Assembly (NCBI RefSeq): GCF_963678635.1
Contig: NC_087068.1
Location: 49,493,724-49,557,723 of the forward strand
Source: Symsagittifera roscoffensis
Lineage: Eukaryota; Xenacoelomorpha; Acoela; Convolutidae
Length of the DNA: 64,000 bases
Direction: 5' to 3'
Part shown: positions 42,220-57,603 of the stretch, in pieces
How positions within the stretch are numbered: the first letter of the stretch is position 1
Layout: the number at the start of each line of letters is the position of its first letter
Program-made: the position numbers and the translations under genes
Notes under the pieces: model-generated
What the model was told of the DNA's origin: nothing
Seen by the model: only the letters and a program-made list of their open reading frames with translations
Databases searched by the model: none

Positions 42220-42419
42220 NNNNNNNNNNNNNNNNNNNNNNNNNNNNNNNNNNNNNNNNNNNNNNNNNNNNNNNNNNNNNNNNNNNNNNNNNNNNNNNNN
42301 NNNNNNNNNNNNNNNNNNNNNNNNNNNNNNNNNNNNNNNNNNNNNNNNNNNNNNNNNNNNNNNNNNNNNNNNNNNNNNNNNNNNNNNNNNNNNNNNNNNN
42401 NNNNNNNNNNNNNNNNNNN
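42220..42419. other. Assembly gap (200 N)
   Basis: A run of undetermined bases. Frames crossing it are meaningless. Confidence 1.
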
Positions 42420-43186
42420 TCACTAATTTCTATATATGTAATAATCATTATATTTTTTCAATATGGAACTCAATAGCTGCGAATTTGGTCAGCTCGGTTT
42501 AACTAATGAGCGCAAATACTCAAATATTTTACGAACGGGAAGAGCTTGTGGATGCCCGATTGACGCCGCAGAGCTAATCAATAATGCTTCATCAATATCA
42601 CAGCATATATGTTACTTAACGCAATGATTGGACATAGAAAACGCTAAGGCAACCAAGTTTGCTTCACTAAAAGTATTATATTTGGCAGTATTGACTATTG
42701 AATGATTGAAAATTTTATCAACAATGTTGCAGCCAACCATCAGAGAAAACAATTTTCAAATACTGAGAATAAAATCAACCGAGGTCTGAGACAATCTAAG
42801 CGATTAGATTTTTACGAAAGGTATGTTGCTTAGAGTTGACATAAGTGAAGGCTAGGATCGCCATGGATTGACATACCTGTAAATTTTTTAAAAAAATTTA
42901 AGTACCCTTTTTGCGCATCAACTGTCTTGGTACTGTCACTGATTTTGTAACAAATGAAAGCATGAAAACATCCCTGGCTCTGAATTGGAACCGCCCCCTG
43001 ACTACTCTGATTTCATCAGTGATAATCTCAGCTAAACAATTGCAATAATTTTCACAGTGATGAAAATGTACCGTGAAGATACATTTCTGTTATTGACTGA
43101 TAAAATAATACAACATTCATCCAAATTTAATTTCAAAGTCAGGTCGTTTCAAGGGTGTTTCAAGGGAAGGTACCAGATCAACTCAG
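42420..43186. other. Unique AT-rich sequence, nothing recognised
   Basis: Between the gap and the minisatellite. No coding continuation of gene 2 with acceptable splice sites was seen. Confidence 0.5.
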
Positions 43187-44573
43187 GATCAACACTGATA
43201 TAATATTCCTTTTCGTAACACAGGTATAACACTGATATAATCATTCCACTTATATAACAAAGGATAAACACTGATATAAAAGTCCTTTATGTAACACAGG
43301 TAAAACACTGATATAATCATTCCACTTATATAGCAAAGGATCAACACTGATATAATATTCCTTTATGTAACACAGGTATAACACTGATATAATCATTCCA
43401 CTTATATAACAAAGGATCAACACTGATATAATATTCCTTTATGTAACACAGGTTTAACACTGATATAATCATTCCACGTATATAACAAAGGATCAACGCT
43501 GATATAAAATTCCTTTATGTAACACAGGTATAACACTGATATAATCATTCCACTTATATAACAAAGGATCAACACTGATATAATATTCCTTTATGTAACA
43601 CAGGTATAACACTGATATAATCATTCCACTTATATAACAAAGATTCAACACTGATATAATATTCCTTAATGTAACACAGGTATAACACTGATATAATCAT
43701 TCCACTTATACAACAAAGGATCAACACTGATATAATATTCCTTTATGTAACACAGGTATAACACTGATATAATCATTCCACTTATATAACAAAGATTCAA
43801 CACTGATATAATATTCCTTAATGTAACACAGGTATAACACTGATATAATCATTCCACTTATACAACAAAGGATCAACACTGATATAATATTCCTTTATGT
43901 AACACAGGTATAACACTGATATAATCATTCCACTTATATAACAAAGGATCAACACTCATATAATATTCCCTTATGTAACACAGGTATAACACTGATATAA
44001 TCATTCCACTTATATAACAAAGGATCAACACTGATATAAAATTCCTTTATGTAACACAGGTATAAAACTGATATAATCATTCCACTTATATAACAAAGGA
44101 TCAACACTGATATAACATTCCTTTATGTAACACATGTATAACACTGATATAATCATTCCACTTATATAACAAAGGATCAACACTGATATAATATTCCCTT
44201 ATGTAACACAGGTTTAACACTGATATAATCATTCCACGTATATAACAAAGGATCAACGCTGATATAAAATTCCTTTATGTAACACAGGTATAACACTGAT
44301 ATAATCATTCCACTTATACAACAAAGGATCAACACTGAAATAATATTCCTTTATGTAACACAGGTATAACACTGATATAATCATTCCACTTATTTAACAA
44401 AGATTCAACACTGATATAATATTCCTTAATGTAACACAGGTATAACATTGATATAATCATTCCACTTAGATAACAAAGGATCAACACTGATATAATATTC
44501 CTTTATGTAACACAGGTATAACACTGATATAATCATTCCACTTATATAACAAAGGATCAACACTGATATGAAT
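43187..44573. repeat. Dimeric ~76-bp minisatellite, about 18 units
   Basis: Two related ~38-bp half-units alternate: AACACTGATATAATATTCCT + TTATGTAACACAGGTAT, and AACACTGATATAATCATTCC + ACTTATATAACAAAGGATC. Units are very similar, with a few shared variants (AAGATTCAAC, CACGTATATAAC, AGGTTTAAC) that recur at multiples of the unit, a sign of block duplication. Noncoding; the minus-strand frame is incidental. Confidence 0.9.
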
Positions 44574-47500
44574 GTTTGAAGCAAGATAATGAAATAAAGA
44601 CGCAACGCCATGATTTGTTACAATTTTCTAATGAAACAAAACTATTTCTTTAAAATCAATGCATAGTAAACAAGACTGTTCGTATCAGACTGCCTTTTAA
44701 AGTCAGTCTGACTGCCTTTTAAAGTCCGACTGCCTTTTAAAGTATATGGAGCAGCAGTAAAAACATGAAAAAAACATGAAAATTTTCCGACTGCCTTTTA
44801 AAGTATATGGAGCAGCATTAAAAACATGAAAAAATAAATGAAATAAAATAAAATGAAAACTTTTTTCTAAAATTTTGAATTTTTTATAAAATTCATTCCC
44901 CACACGCCATATAAAGTACAAAAAATGAGATTTTGTTCCTTGTAACAAATCAATTATGGCAAATAAGCTTCGTTCAACCAATTTGGAACGATTTAAAAGA
45001 CGGATTAAATCTCCGCTTACGCGCATTAATTATATCGCGCGTTAATTGTCCCAGTTTGGTCAAAATGGCCAAAATGGCAATATTTAAACCCTCATAACTT
45101 TACAAAAAAATAATCACAGGTGAAATATCTTTTCAAATTTAAGCTCAAGACTACAATGGCTTTTGAATGATTTTTAAAAATTCCGTCGAAAATGGCTAGT
45201 TAAAATGTCGAAATTTATCTGAAGAAAAAAAAACCCACCCCGAGCACAATTATTCCGTTACTTTCGTATCAAAAGTCGGAACAATAATATTAGCGTCAAA
45301 CGAAATGAGATAACATGACGTTTTTTAAAGTGTACATGTAGACAAAAAATTCCTAGATAAAGACAAAAAGGATGCTGTTTTTTTTTCTGCTGCGTGCAAA
45401 AATAAAAAAAAAAGTTTTGAGACCAAATATAGCTTCTGCTATTGAAGCCTTGAAGATGAAATCTCGAAAAGTATCTTAAAACAAAAACGTAAGCAGAACT
45501 GCTAGTATCAGGGCGAAGCCGTGAGTGTTCCGACTGCCTTTCAAGGCTTATGGAGCAGCAGTAATAACATTAAAAATTTAAATGAAAAAAAAAACGAAAA
45601 ATTTCTTTTCTAAAATTTGAAATTTTTCATGAAAATCATCCCCCCACACGCCATATAAAGTACAAAAAGAGAAATTTCGTTCCTTGTAACAAATCAATTA
45701 TGGCAAACAAGCTTCGTTCAACCAATTTGGAACGATTTATAATAAGACGGATTAAATCTCCGCTTAGGCGTTAATAGCGCGAATTATATCGCGCGTTAAA
45801 TGTTCCAAATTGGTCAAAATGGACAAAATGGCAATCTTTAAACCCTCGTAACTTTATGAAAAATAATCACAGGTGAGTTTTTTTTCAAATTTAAGCTCAG
45901 AACAACAATACCTTTCGAATGATTTAAAAAAAACTCCGTCGAAAATGGCTAGTTAAAAAGTCGAATTTTGTCTGAAGAAAAAAAAACCCACCCCAGCACA
46001 AATATTCCGTTACTTTCGTATCGAAAATCGGAAAAATAACATTAGCGTAAAACAAAATGAGATAACATGACGTTTTTTAAAGTGTACATGTAGACAAAAA
46101 ATTTCTAGATAAAGACAAAAAGGATGCTAATTTTTTTTCTGCTGCGTGCAAAAATAAAAAAACTTTTTTTGAGACTAAATATAGCTTTTGCTATTGAAGC
46201 CTTGAAGTTGAAATCTCGAAATGTATCTTAAAATACAAACGTATGCAGAACTGCTCGTATCAGGGCGAAGCCGTGAATGTTCCGACTGCCTAAATGAAAA
46301 AAAAAAAACGAAAAACTTATTTTCTAAAATTTGAAATTTTTTATGAAAATCATCACCCCACACGCCATATAAAGTACAAAAAGAGAAACTTTGTTCCTTG
46401 TAACAAATCAATTATGGCAAATAAGTTTCGTTCAACTAATTTGGAACGATTCATAAGACGGGTTAAATCTCCGCTTACGCGTTAATAGCGCGAATTATAT
46501 CGCGCGTTAATTGTCCCAAATTGCTCAAAATTGCCAAAATGGCAATCTTTAAACCCTCATAACTTTACGAAAAATAATCACAGGTGATTTTTTTTCAAAT
46601 TTAAGCTCAGAACAACAATACCTTTCGAATGATTTTTAAAAAACTCCGTCGAAAATGGCTAGTTAAAAAGTCGAAATTTGTCTGAAGAAAAAAAAACCCA
46701 CCCCCAGCACAAATATTCCGTTACTTTCGTATCGAAAGTCGGAAAAATAACATTAGCGTAAACCAAAATGAGATAACATGACGTTTTTTAAAGTGTAAAT
46801 GTAGACAAAAAATTTCTAGATAAAGACAAAAAGGATGCTAATTTTTTTTCTGCTGCGTGCAAAAATAAAAAAACTTTTTTTGAGACTAAATAAAGCTTTT
46901 GCTATTGAAGCCTTGAAGTTGAAATCTCGAAAAATATCTTAAAACCCAAACGTAAGCAGAACTCTTCGTATCAGGGCGAAGCCGTGAATGTTCCGACTGC
47001 CTTTTAAGGTTTATAGAGCAGCAGTAATAACATTACAATAAATTGAATGAAAAAAAAATAAAACGAAAAATTACTTTTCTAAAATTTGAAATTTTTTATG
47101 AAAATCATCCCCCCACACGCCATATAAAGTACAAAAAGAGAGATTTTGTTCCCTGTAACAAATCAATTATGGCAAATAAGCTTCGTTCAACCAATTTGGA
47201 ACGATTTATAAGACGGATTAAATCTCCGCTTACGCGAATTATATCGCGCGTTAATTGTCCCAAATTGCTCAAAATTGCCAAAATGACAATCTTTGAACCC
47301 TCATAACTTTACGAAAAATAATCACAGGTGATTTTTTTTCAAATTTAAGCTCAGAACAACAATACCTTTCGAATGATTTTAAAAAAACTCCGTCAAAAAT
47401 GGCTAGTTAAAAAGTCGAAATTTGTCTGAAGAAAAAACCCACCCCGAGCACAAACATTCCGTTACTTTCGTATCGAAAGTCGGAAAAATAACATAACCGT

Positions 47501-48917
47501 AAAACAAAATGAGATAACATGACGTTTTTTAAAGTGTACATGTAGACAAAACATTTCTAGATAAAGACAAAAAGGATGCTAATTTTTTTTCTGCTGCGTG
47601 CAAAAATAAAAAAACTTTTTTTGAGACTAAATAAAATTTTTGCTATTGAAGCCTTGAAGTTGAAATCTCGAAATGTATCTTAAAATACAAACGTATGCAG
47701 AACTGCTCGTATCAGGGCGAAGCCGTGAATGTTCCGACTGCCTAAATGAAAAAAAATAAAACGAAAAACTTCTTTTCTAAAATTTGAAATTTTTTATGAA
47801 AATCATCACCCCACACGCCATATAAAGTACAAAAAGAGAGACTTTGTTCCTTGTAACAAATCAATTATGGCAAATAAGTTTCGTTCAACCAATTTGGAAC
47901 AATTTATAAGATTGATTAAAACTCTGCTTACTCGTTAATAGCGCGAATTATATCGCGCGTTAATTGTCCCAAATTGGTAAAAATAGCCACAATGGCAACC
48001 TTTAAACCCTCATAACTTTACGAAAAATGATCACAGGTAAATTTTTTTTTCAAATTTCAGCTCAAGACAACAATACCTTTTGAATGATATTAAAAAAACT
48101 CCGTCGAAAATGGCTAGTTAAAAAGTCGAAATTTGTCTGAAGAAAAAAAAACCCACCCCGAGCACAAACATTCCGTTACTTTCGTATCGAAAGTCGGAAC
48201 TATAACATTAGCGTAAAACAAAATGAGATAACATGACGTTTTTTAAATTGTACATGTAGACAAAAAATTTCTAGATAAAGACAAAAAGGATGCTAATTTT
48301 TTTTCTGCTGCGTACAAAAAAAAAAAAACAACTTTTTTTGAGACTAAATACAGCTTTGGCTATTGAAGCCTTGAAGTTGAAATCTCGAAAAATTAATTAA
48401 AACACAAACGTAAGCAGAACTGCTCGTATCAGGGCGAAGCCCTGAATGTTCCGACTGCCTAAATGAAAATAAAATAAAACGAAAAACTTCTTTTCTAAAA
48501 TTTGAAATTTTTTTTATGAAAATCATCACCCCACACGCCATATAAAGTACAAAAAGAGAGACTTCGTTCCTTGTAACAAATCAATTATGGCAAATAAGCG
48601 TCGTTCAACCAACTTGGAACGATTTATTAGACGGATGAAATCTCCGCTTACGCGTTAATAGCGCGAATTATATCGCGCGTTAATTGTCCCAAATTGGTCA
48701 AAATGGCCACAATGGCAATCTTTAAACCTTCATAACTTTACAAAAAATGATCACAGGTGAAATTTTTTTCAAATTTAAGCTCAAAACAACAATACCTTTT
48801 GAATGATATTAAAAAACTCCGTCGAAAATGGCTAGTTAAAAAGTCGAAATTTGTCTGAAGAAAAAAAAACCCACCCCGAGCGCAAACATTTCGTTACTTT
48901 CGTATCGAAAGTCGGAA

Positions 48918-49311
48918 CAATTAGAGAGGTCAAGTAATTATCAAAAATCAAATGACTTGGTATCATGCTGAAATTTATCCGTTTGTCATGTTTTATTTTT
49001 CAGACCTGTTTTTCTTCATCAGACCTGTTTGTGTTGTGAGACCAGCTAAATGTATTCACGATTTAGTCTTTTTCAGACCTGTTTATCTGTTTCACCTGAA
49101 AAATCAGACCTGTTCAGCTTTTTGACAAAAATTATACTAAGTTTTCAGAAGGTCTGAACGTACAAAAACTAGTCCAGTGCATATCTGGAAGCATTTAGAG
49201 TTTTTTTAAATTCGATTGAGGAGTGGTCAGCTTTGAAACAGATTTGATCAAACTTGCTTTCGATACTGACAAATAGACACACAAAAAAAAGAAAGATACT
49301 AAAACTTGAAC
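48918..49311 (+). repeat. Spacer B, copy 1
   Basis: Begins AATTAGAGAGGTCAAGTAAT and holds four CAGACCTGTT boxes plus TTTCACCTG. Near-identical to copy 2 about 3.04 kb downstream. Confidence 0.8.
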
Positions 49312-51959
49312 AAGACTGCTCGTATCAGGGCGAAGCCTTGAATATTCCGACTGCCTTCAAAATCTATGGAGCAGCAAAAATTACAAAAAAAAATTAAATA
49401 AATAAAAAGAAAATTTTTTTCTAAAAATTGAAATTTTTTATAAAAATCATCCCCCCACACGCCATATAAAGTACAAAAAATGAGATTTCGTTCCGTCTAA
49501 CAAATCAATTATGGCAAATAAGCTTCGTTCAACCAATTTGGAGCGATTTATAAGACAGATTAAATCTCCGCTTACGCGTTAATAGCGCGAAACATATCGC
49601 GCGTTAATTGTCCCAAATTGGCCAAAATGGCAATCGTTAAACCTCCATAACTTTACGAAAAATGATCACAGGTAAAATATCTTTTCAAAATTGAGCTCAG
49701 GACAACAATACCTTTTGAATGATATTAAAAAATTCCGTCTAAAATGGGTAGTTAAAAAGTCGAAATTTGTCTGAAGAAAAAAACCCACCACGAGCACAAA
49801 TATTCCGTAACTTTCGTATCGAAAGTCGGAACAATAAAATTAGCATATATCAAAATGAGATAACATGACATTTTTTAAAGTGTACAAGTAGACAAAAAAT
49901 TTCTAGATGAAGACAAAAAAGGATGCTAGTTTTTTTTTTGCTGCGTGCAAAAGTGAAAAACTTTTTTTGAGACTAAAAACAGCTTTTGCTATTGAAGCAT
50001 TGAAATTGAAATCTCGAAAAGTATCTTAAAACTCAAACGTAAACAAGACTGCTCGTATCAGGGCAAAGCTTTTTTTCTAAAATTTGAAATTTTTTATGAA
50101 AATCATCACCCCACAAGCCATATAAAGTACAAAAAGAGAGACTTCGTTCCTTGTAACAAATCAATTATGGCAAATAAGCTTCGTTCAACCAACTTGGAAC
50201 GATTTATAAGACGGATTAAATCTCCGCTTACGCGTTAATAGCGCGAATTATATCGCGCGTTAATTGTCCCAAATTGCTCAAAATTGCCAAAATGGCAATC
50301 TTTAAACCCTCATAACTTTACGAAAAATGATCACAGGTGAAATATGTTTTTTTTTTCAAATTTAAGCTCAAGACAACAATACCTTTTGATTGATAAAAAG
50401 AAATTCCGTCAAAAATGGCTAGTTAAAAAGTCGAAATTTGTCTGAAGAAAAAACCCACCCCGAGCACAATTATTCCGTTACTTTCGTATCGAAAGTCGGA
50501 AAAATAGTATTAGCGTAAAACAAAATGAGATAACATGAAGTTTTTGAAGTGTACATGTAGACAAAAAATTTGTTGATAATGACAAAAAGGATGCTAATTT
50601 TTTTTCCGCTGTGTGCAAAAACAAAAAAACTTTTTTTGAGACTTAATATAGCATTTGCTATTGAAGCCTTGGAGTTGAAATCTCGAAAATTATCTTAAAA
50701 CACAAACGTAAGCAGAATTGTTTGTATCAGGGCGAAGCCGTGAATGTTCCGACTGCCTAAATGAAAAAAAACGAAAAACTTCTTCTCCAAAATTTGAAAT
50801 TTTTTATGAAAATCATCACCCCACACGCCATATAAAGTACAAAGAGAGAGACTTCGTTCCTTGTAACAAATCAATTATGGCAAATAAGCTTCGTTCAACC
50901 AACTTGGAACGATTTATAAGACGGATTAAATCTCCGCTTACGCGTTAATAGCGCGAATTATATCGCGCGTTAATTGTCCCAAATTGGTCAAAATGGCCAC
51001 AATGGCAATCTTTAAACCCTCATAACTTTACGAAAAATGATCACAGGTAAATTTTTTTTTTCAAATTTAAGCTCAAGACAACAATATCTTTTGAATGATA
51101 TTTAAAAACTCCGTCGAAAATGGCTAGTTAAAAAGTCGAAATTTGTCTGAAGAAAAAAAACCCACCCCGAGCACAAATATTCCGTTACTTTCGTATCGAA
51201 AGTCGGAGCAATAATATTAGCATAAATCAAAATGAGATAACATGACGTTTTTTAAAGTGTACATGTAGACAAAAAATTTCTAGATAAAGACAAAAAAGGA
51301 TGCTGTTTTTTTTTCTGCTGCGTGCAAAAATAAAAAGACTTTTTTTGAGACCAAATATAGCTTCTGCTATTGAAGCCTTGAAGATGAAATCTCGAAAAGT
51401 ATCTTAAAACAAAAACGTAAGCAGAACTGCTAGTATCAGGGCGAAGCCGTGAGTGTTCCGACTGCCTTTCAAGGCTTATGGAGCAGCAGTAATAACATTA
51501 AAAAATTAAATGAAAAAAAAAACGAAAAATTTCTTTTCTAAAATTTGAAATTTTTCATGAAAATCATCCCCCCACACGCCATATAAAGTACAAAAAGAGA
51601 AATTTCGTTCCTTGTAACAAATCAATTATGGCAAACAAGCTTCGTTCAACCAATTTGGAACGATTTATAAGACGGATTAAATCTCCGCTTACGCGTTAAT
51701 AGCGCGAATTATATCGCGCGTTAATTGTCCCAAATTGGTCAAAATGGCCACAATGACAATCTTTAAACCCTCATAACTTTACGAAAAATGATCACAGGTG
51801 AATTCTTTTTTCAAATTTAAGCTCAAGACAACAATACCTTTTGAATGATATTAAAAAACTCCGTCGGAAATGGTTAGTTAAAAAGTCGAAATTTGTCTGA
51901 AGAAAAAAAAACCCACCCCGAGCGCAAACATTCCGTTACTTTCGTATCGAAAGTCGGAA

Positions 51960-52363
51960 CAATTAGAGAGGTTAAGTAATTATCAAAACTCAAATGACTT
52001 GGTATCATGCTGAAATTTATCCGTTTGTCATGTTTTATTTTTCAGACCTGTTTTTGTTCATCAGACCTGTTTGTGTTGTGAGACCAGCTAAATGAATTCA
52101 CGATTTAGTCTTTTTCAGACCTGTTTACCTGTTTCACCTGTAAAAATCAGACCTGTTCAGCTTTTTGACAAAAATTATACTAAGTTTTCAGAAGGTCTGA
52201 ACGTACAAAAACTAGTCCAGTGCATATCTGGAAGCATTTGGAGTTTTTTTAAATTCGAATGAGGAGGTCAGCTTTGAAACAGATTTGATCAAACTTGCTT
52301 TCGATACTGACAAATAGACACAAAAAAAAAAGAAAGATACTAAAACTTGAACAAGACTGCTCG
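51960..52363 (+). repeat. Spacer B, copy 2
   Basis: Same arrangement; differs from copy 1 by scattered substitutions. The flanking Rep-A units match too, so the duplication unit is several kilobases. Confidence 0.8.
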
Positions 52364-53581
52364 TATCAGGGCGAAGCCTTGAATATTCCGACTGCCTTCA
52401 AAATTTATGGAGCAGCAATAATTACAAAAAAAAATTAAATAAAAAAAAGAAAATTTTTTTCTAAAAATTGAAATTTTTTATAAAAATCATCCCCCCACAC
52501 GCCATATAAAGTACAAAAAATGAGATTTCGTTCCGTCTAACAAATCAATTATGGCAAATAAGCTTCGTTCAACCAATTTGGAACGATTTATAAGACGGAT
52601 TAAATCTCCGCTTACGCGTTAATAGCGCGAAACATATCGCGCGTTAATTGTCCCAAATTGGCCAAAATGGCAATCGTTAAACCTCCATAACTTTACGAAA
52701 AATGATCACAGGTAAAATATCTTTTCAAAATTGAGCTCAGGACAACAATACCTTTTGAATGATATTAAAAAATTCAGTCGAAAATAGGTAGTTAAAAAGT
52801 CGAAATTTGTCTGAAGAAAAAAAACCCACCCGAGCACAAATATTCCGTTACTTTCGTATCGAAAGTCGGAACAATAATATTAGCATAAATCAAAATGAGA
52901 TAACCTAACATTTTTTAAAGTGTACAAGTAGACAAAAAATTTCTAGATGAAGACAAAAAAGGATGCTAGTTTTTTTTTTGCTGCGTGCAAAAGTGAAAAA
53001 CTTTTTTTGAGACTAAAAACAGCTTTTGCTATTGAAGCATTGAAGTTGAAATCTCGAAAAGTATCTTAAAACTCAAACGTAAACAAGACTGCTCGTATCA
53101 GGGCAAAGCCGTGAATGTTCCGACTGCCTAAATGAAAAAAAAAATAAAACGAAAAACTTCTTTTCTAAAATTTGAAATTTTTATAAAAATCATCACCCCA
53201 CACGCCATATAAAGTACAAAAAGAGAGACTTCGTTCCTTGTAACAAATCAATTATGGCAAATAAGCTTCGTTCAACCAACTTGGAACGATTTATAAGACG
53301 GATTAAATCTCCGCTTACGCGTTAATAGCGCGAATTATATCGCGCGTTAATTGTCCCAAATTGGTCAAAATGGCCACAATGGCAATCTTTAAACCCTCAT
53401 AACTTTACGAAAAATGATCACAGGTGAATTTTTTTTTCAACTATAAGCTCAAGACAACAATAACTTTTGAATGATATTTAAAAACTCCGTCGAAAATGGC
53501 TAGTTAAAAAGTCGAAATTTGTCTGAAGAAAAAAAACCCACCCCGAGCACAAACATTCCGTTACTTTCGTATCGAAAGTCG

Positions 53582-53985
53582 GAACAATTAGGGAGGTCAA
53601 ATAATTATCAAAAATCAAATGACTTGGTATCATGCTGAAATTTATCCGTTTGTCATGTTTTATTTTTCAGACCTGTTTTTCTTCATCAGACCTGTTTGTG
53701 TTGTGAGACCAGATAAATGAATTCACGAATTAGTTTTTTCAGACCTGTTTACCTGTTTCATCTGAAAAATCAGACCTGTTCACCTTTTTGACAAAAATTA
53801 TACTAGATTTTCAGAAGGTCTGAACGTACCAAAACTAGTCCAGTGCATCATATCTGGAAGCATTTAGAGTTTTTTTAAATTCGATTGAGGAGTGGTCAGC
53901 TTTGAAACAGATTTGATCAAACTTGCTTTCGATACTGACAAATAGACACACAAAAAAAAGAAAGATACTAAAACTTGAACAAGAC
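53582..53985 (+). repeat. Spacer B, copy 3
   Basis: CAGACCTGTTTTTCTTCATC, GACCAGATAAATGAATTC and TTCATCTGAAAAATCAGACC identify it. Reaches the next core at AACAAGACTGCTCGTATC. Confidence 0.8.
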
Positions 53986-54504
53986 TGCTCGTATCAGGGC
54001 GAATCCCTGAATATTTCGACTGCCTTCAAAATCTATCGAGCAGCAATAATTACAAAAAAAAATTAAATAAAAAAAAGAAAATTTTTTTCTAAAAATTGAA
54101 AATTTTTATAAAAATTCTCCCCCCACACGCCATTGAAAGTACAAAAAGGAGATTTCGTAACAAATCAATTATGGCAAATAAGCTTCGTTCAACCAATTTG
54201 GAACGATTTATAAGACGGATTAAATCTCCGCTTACGCGTTAATAGCGCGAATTATATCGCGCGTTAATTGTCCCAAATTGGTCAAAATGGCCAAATTGGC
54301 AATCTTTAAACCCTCATAACTTTACGAAAAAAGATCACAGGTGAAATATTTTTTCAAACTTAAGCTCAGGACAACAATACCTTTTGAATGATAAAAAAAA
54401 TTCCGTCAAAAATGGCTAGTTAAAAAGTCGAAATTTGTCTGAAGAAAAAAAAAACCCACCCCGAGCACAAATATTCCGTTACTTTCGTATCGACAGTCGG
54501 AACA

Positions 54505-54900
54505 TTTAGCGAGGTCAAGTGATTATCAAAAATCAAATGACTTGGTATCATGATGAAATTTATCCGTTTGTCATGTTTTATTTTTCAGACCTGTTTTTTT
54601 TATCAGACCTGTTTGTGTTGTGAGACCAGATAAACGAATTCACGAATTAGTCTTTTTCAGACCTGTTTACCTGTTTCACCTGAAAAATCAGACCTGTTCA
54701 CCTTTTTGACAAAAAAAAAAGATACTAGGTTTTCAGAAGGCCTGAACGTACCAAAACTAGTCCAGTGCATATCTGGAAGCATTTGGAGTTTTTTTAAAAA
54801 AGTTTATTATATTCGATTGAGGAGTGGTCAGATTTGAATCAAATTTGATCAAACTTGCTTTCGATACTGACAAATAGACACAAAAAAGAAATGAAAGATA
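54505..54900 (+). repeat. Spacer B, copy 4
   Basis: Like copy 3 but with an inserted AAAAAAGTTTATTATATTCG, shared in part with copy 5. The beginning of the following Rep-A core (CTGCTCGTATC) is deleted. Confidence 0.75.
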
Positions 54901-57603
54901 AAAAAAAATTAAGAAAAAAAACGAAATTTTTTTTTCTAAAAATTGAAATTGATATAAAAATCATCCCCCCACACGCCATATAAAGTACAAAAAATGAGAT
55001 TTCGTTCCTTGTAACAAATCAATTGTGGCAAATAAGCTTCAATCAACCAATTTGGAACGATTTCTAAGACGGATTAAATCTCCGCTTACGCGTTAATAGC
55101 GCGAATTATATCGCGCGTTAATTGTCCCAAATTGGTCAAAATGGCCAAAATGGCAATGATTAAACCCTCATAACTTTCACAGCTGAAATATCTTTTCAAT
55201 TTAAAGCTCAAGACAACAATACCTTTTGAATGATAGAACAAAATTCCGTCAAAAATGGCTTGTTAAAAAGTCGAAATTTGTCTGAAGAAAAAAAACCCAC
55301 CCCGAGCACAAATATTCCGTTACTTTCTTATCGAAAGTCGGAACAATAACTTTAGCTAAGTCAAATTGAGATAACATGACATTTTTTAAAGTGTACGAGT
55401 AGACAAAAAATTTCTAGATGAAGACAAAAAAGGATGCTAGTTTTTTTTTGCTGCGTGCAAAAATGAAAAACTTTTTTTGAGACTAAAAACAGCTTTTGCT
55501 ATTGAAGCATTGAAGTTGAAATCTCGAAAAGTATCTTAAAACTCAAACGTAAACAAGACTGCTCGTATCAGGGCGAAGCCTTGAATGTTCCGACTGCCTT
55601 TTAAGGTTTATGGAGCAGCAGTAATAACATTAAAAAAAAATTAAAAGATAAAAAAAAATAAAACGAAAAATTTCTTTTCTAAAATTTGGAATTTTTTATG
55701 AAAATCATCCCCCCACGCGCCATATAAAAAACAGAAAGAGAGATTTCGTTCCTTGTAACAAATCAATTATGGCAAATAAGCTTCGTTTAACCAATTTGGA
55801 ACGATTCATAAGACGGATTAAATCTTCGCTTACGCGTTAATAGCGCGAATTATATCGCGCGTTAATTGTCCGAAATTGCTCAAAATTGCCAAAATGGCAA
55901 TCTTTAAACCCTCATAACTTTACGAAAAATAATCACAGGTGATTTTTTTTTCAAATTTAAGCTCAGAACAACAATACCTTTCGAATGATTTTTAAAAAAA
56001 CTCCGTCGAAAATGGCTAGTTAAAAAGTCGAAATTTGTCTGAAAAAAAAAACCCACCCCCAGCACAAATATTCCGTTACTTTCGTATCGAAAGTCGGAAA
56101 AATAACATTAGCGTAAAACAAAATGAGATAACATGACGTTTTTTAAAGTGTACATGTAGACAAAAAATTTTTAGATGAAGACAAAAAAGGATGCTAGTTT
56201 TTTTTTGCTGCGTGCAAAAGTGAAAAACTTTTTTTGAGACTAAAAAACAGCTTTTGCTATTGAAGCATTGAAGTTGAAATCTCGAAAAGTATCTTAAAAC
56301 TCAAACGTAAACAAAATTGCTCGTATCAGGGTAAAGCCTTGAATGTTCCGACTGCCTTTTAAGGTTTATGGAGCAGCAGTAATAACATTTGAAAAAATTG
56401 AAAGATAAAAACAATAAAACGAAAAATTTCTTTTCTAAAATTTGAAATTTTTTATGAAAATCATCTCCCCACGCGCCATATAAAGTACAAAAAGAGAGAT
56501 TTCGTTCCTTGTAACAAATCAATTATGGCAATTAAGCTTCGTTCAACCAATTTGGAACAATTTATAAGACGGATTAAATCTCCGCTTACGCGTTAATAGC
56601 GCGAATTATATCGCGCGTTAGTTGTCCCAAATTGGTCAGATGGCCAAAATGACAATCTTTAAACCCGCATAACTTTACGAAATATGATCACAGGTGAAAT
56701 ATGTTTTTTTTTCAAATTTAAGCTCAAGACAACAATACCTTTTGATTGATAAAAAAAAATTCCGTCAAAAATGGCTAGTTAAAAAGTCGAAATTTGTCTG
56801 AAGAAAAAACCCACCCCGAGCACAATTATTCCGTTACTTTCGTATCGAAAGTCGGACAAATAGTATTAGCGTAAAACAAAATGAGATAACATGAAGTTTT
56901 TGAAGTGTACATGTAGACAAAAAATTTGTTGATAATGACAAAAAGGATGCTAATTTTTTTTCCGCTGTGTGCAAAAACAAAAAAATTTTTTTGAGACTTA
57001 TTATAGCATTTGCTATTGAAGCCTTGGAGTTGAAATCTCGAAAAGTATCTTAAAACGCAAACGTAAGCAGAACTGCTCGTATCAGGGCGAAGCCGTGAAT
57101 GTTCCGACTGCCTTTTAAGGTTTACAGAGCAGCAGTAATAACATTAAAAAAAATTAAATGAAAAAACTAAAACGAAAATTATTTTTTCTAAAATTTGAAA
57201 TTTTTTATGAAAATCATCACCCCACACGCCATAAAAAGTACAAAAAGAGAGATTTCGTTCCTTGTAATAAATCAATTATGGCAAATAAGCTTCGTTAAAC
57301 CAATTTGGAACGATTTATAGGACATATTAAATCTCCGCTTACGCGTTAATAGCGCGAATTATATCGCGCGTTAATTGTCCCAAATTGGTCAAAATGGCCA
57401 AAATGGCAATCATTAAACCCTCATAACTTTATGAAAAAGAATCACAGGTGAAATATCTTTTCAAATTAAAGCTCAGGACAACAATACCTTTTGAATGATA
57501 AAATAAATTTCCGTCAAAAATGGCTAGTTAAAAAGTCGAAAATTGTCTGAAAAAAAACCCACCCCGAGCACAAATATTCCGTTACTTTCGTATCGAAAGT
57601 CGG

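Noticed and set aside
42050-42502. Frames running across 42220-42419
   Set aside because: They translate the run of N in the assembly gap.
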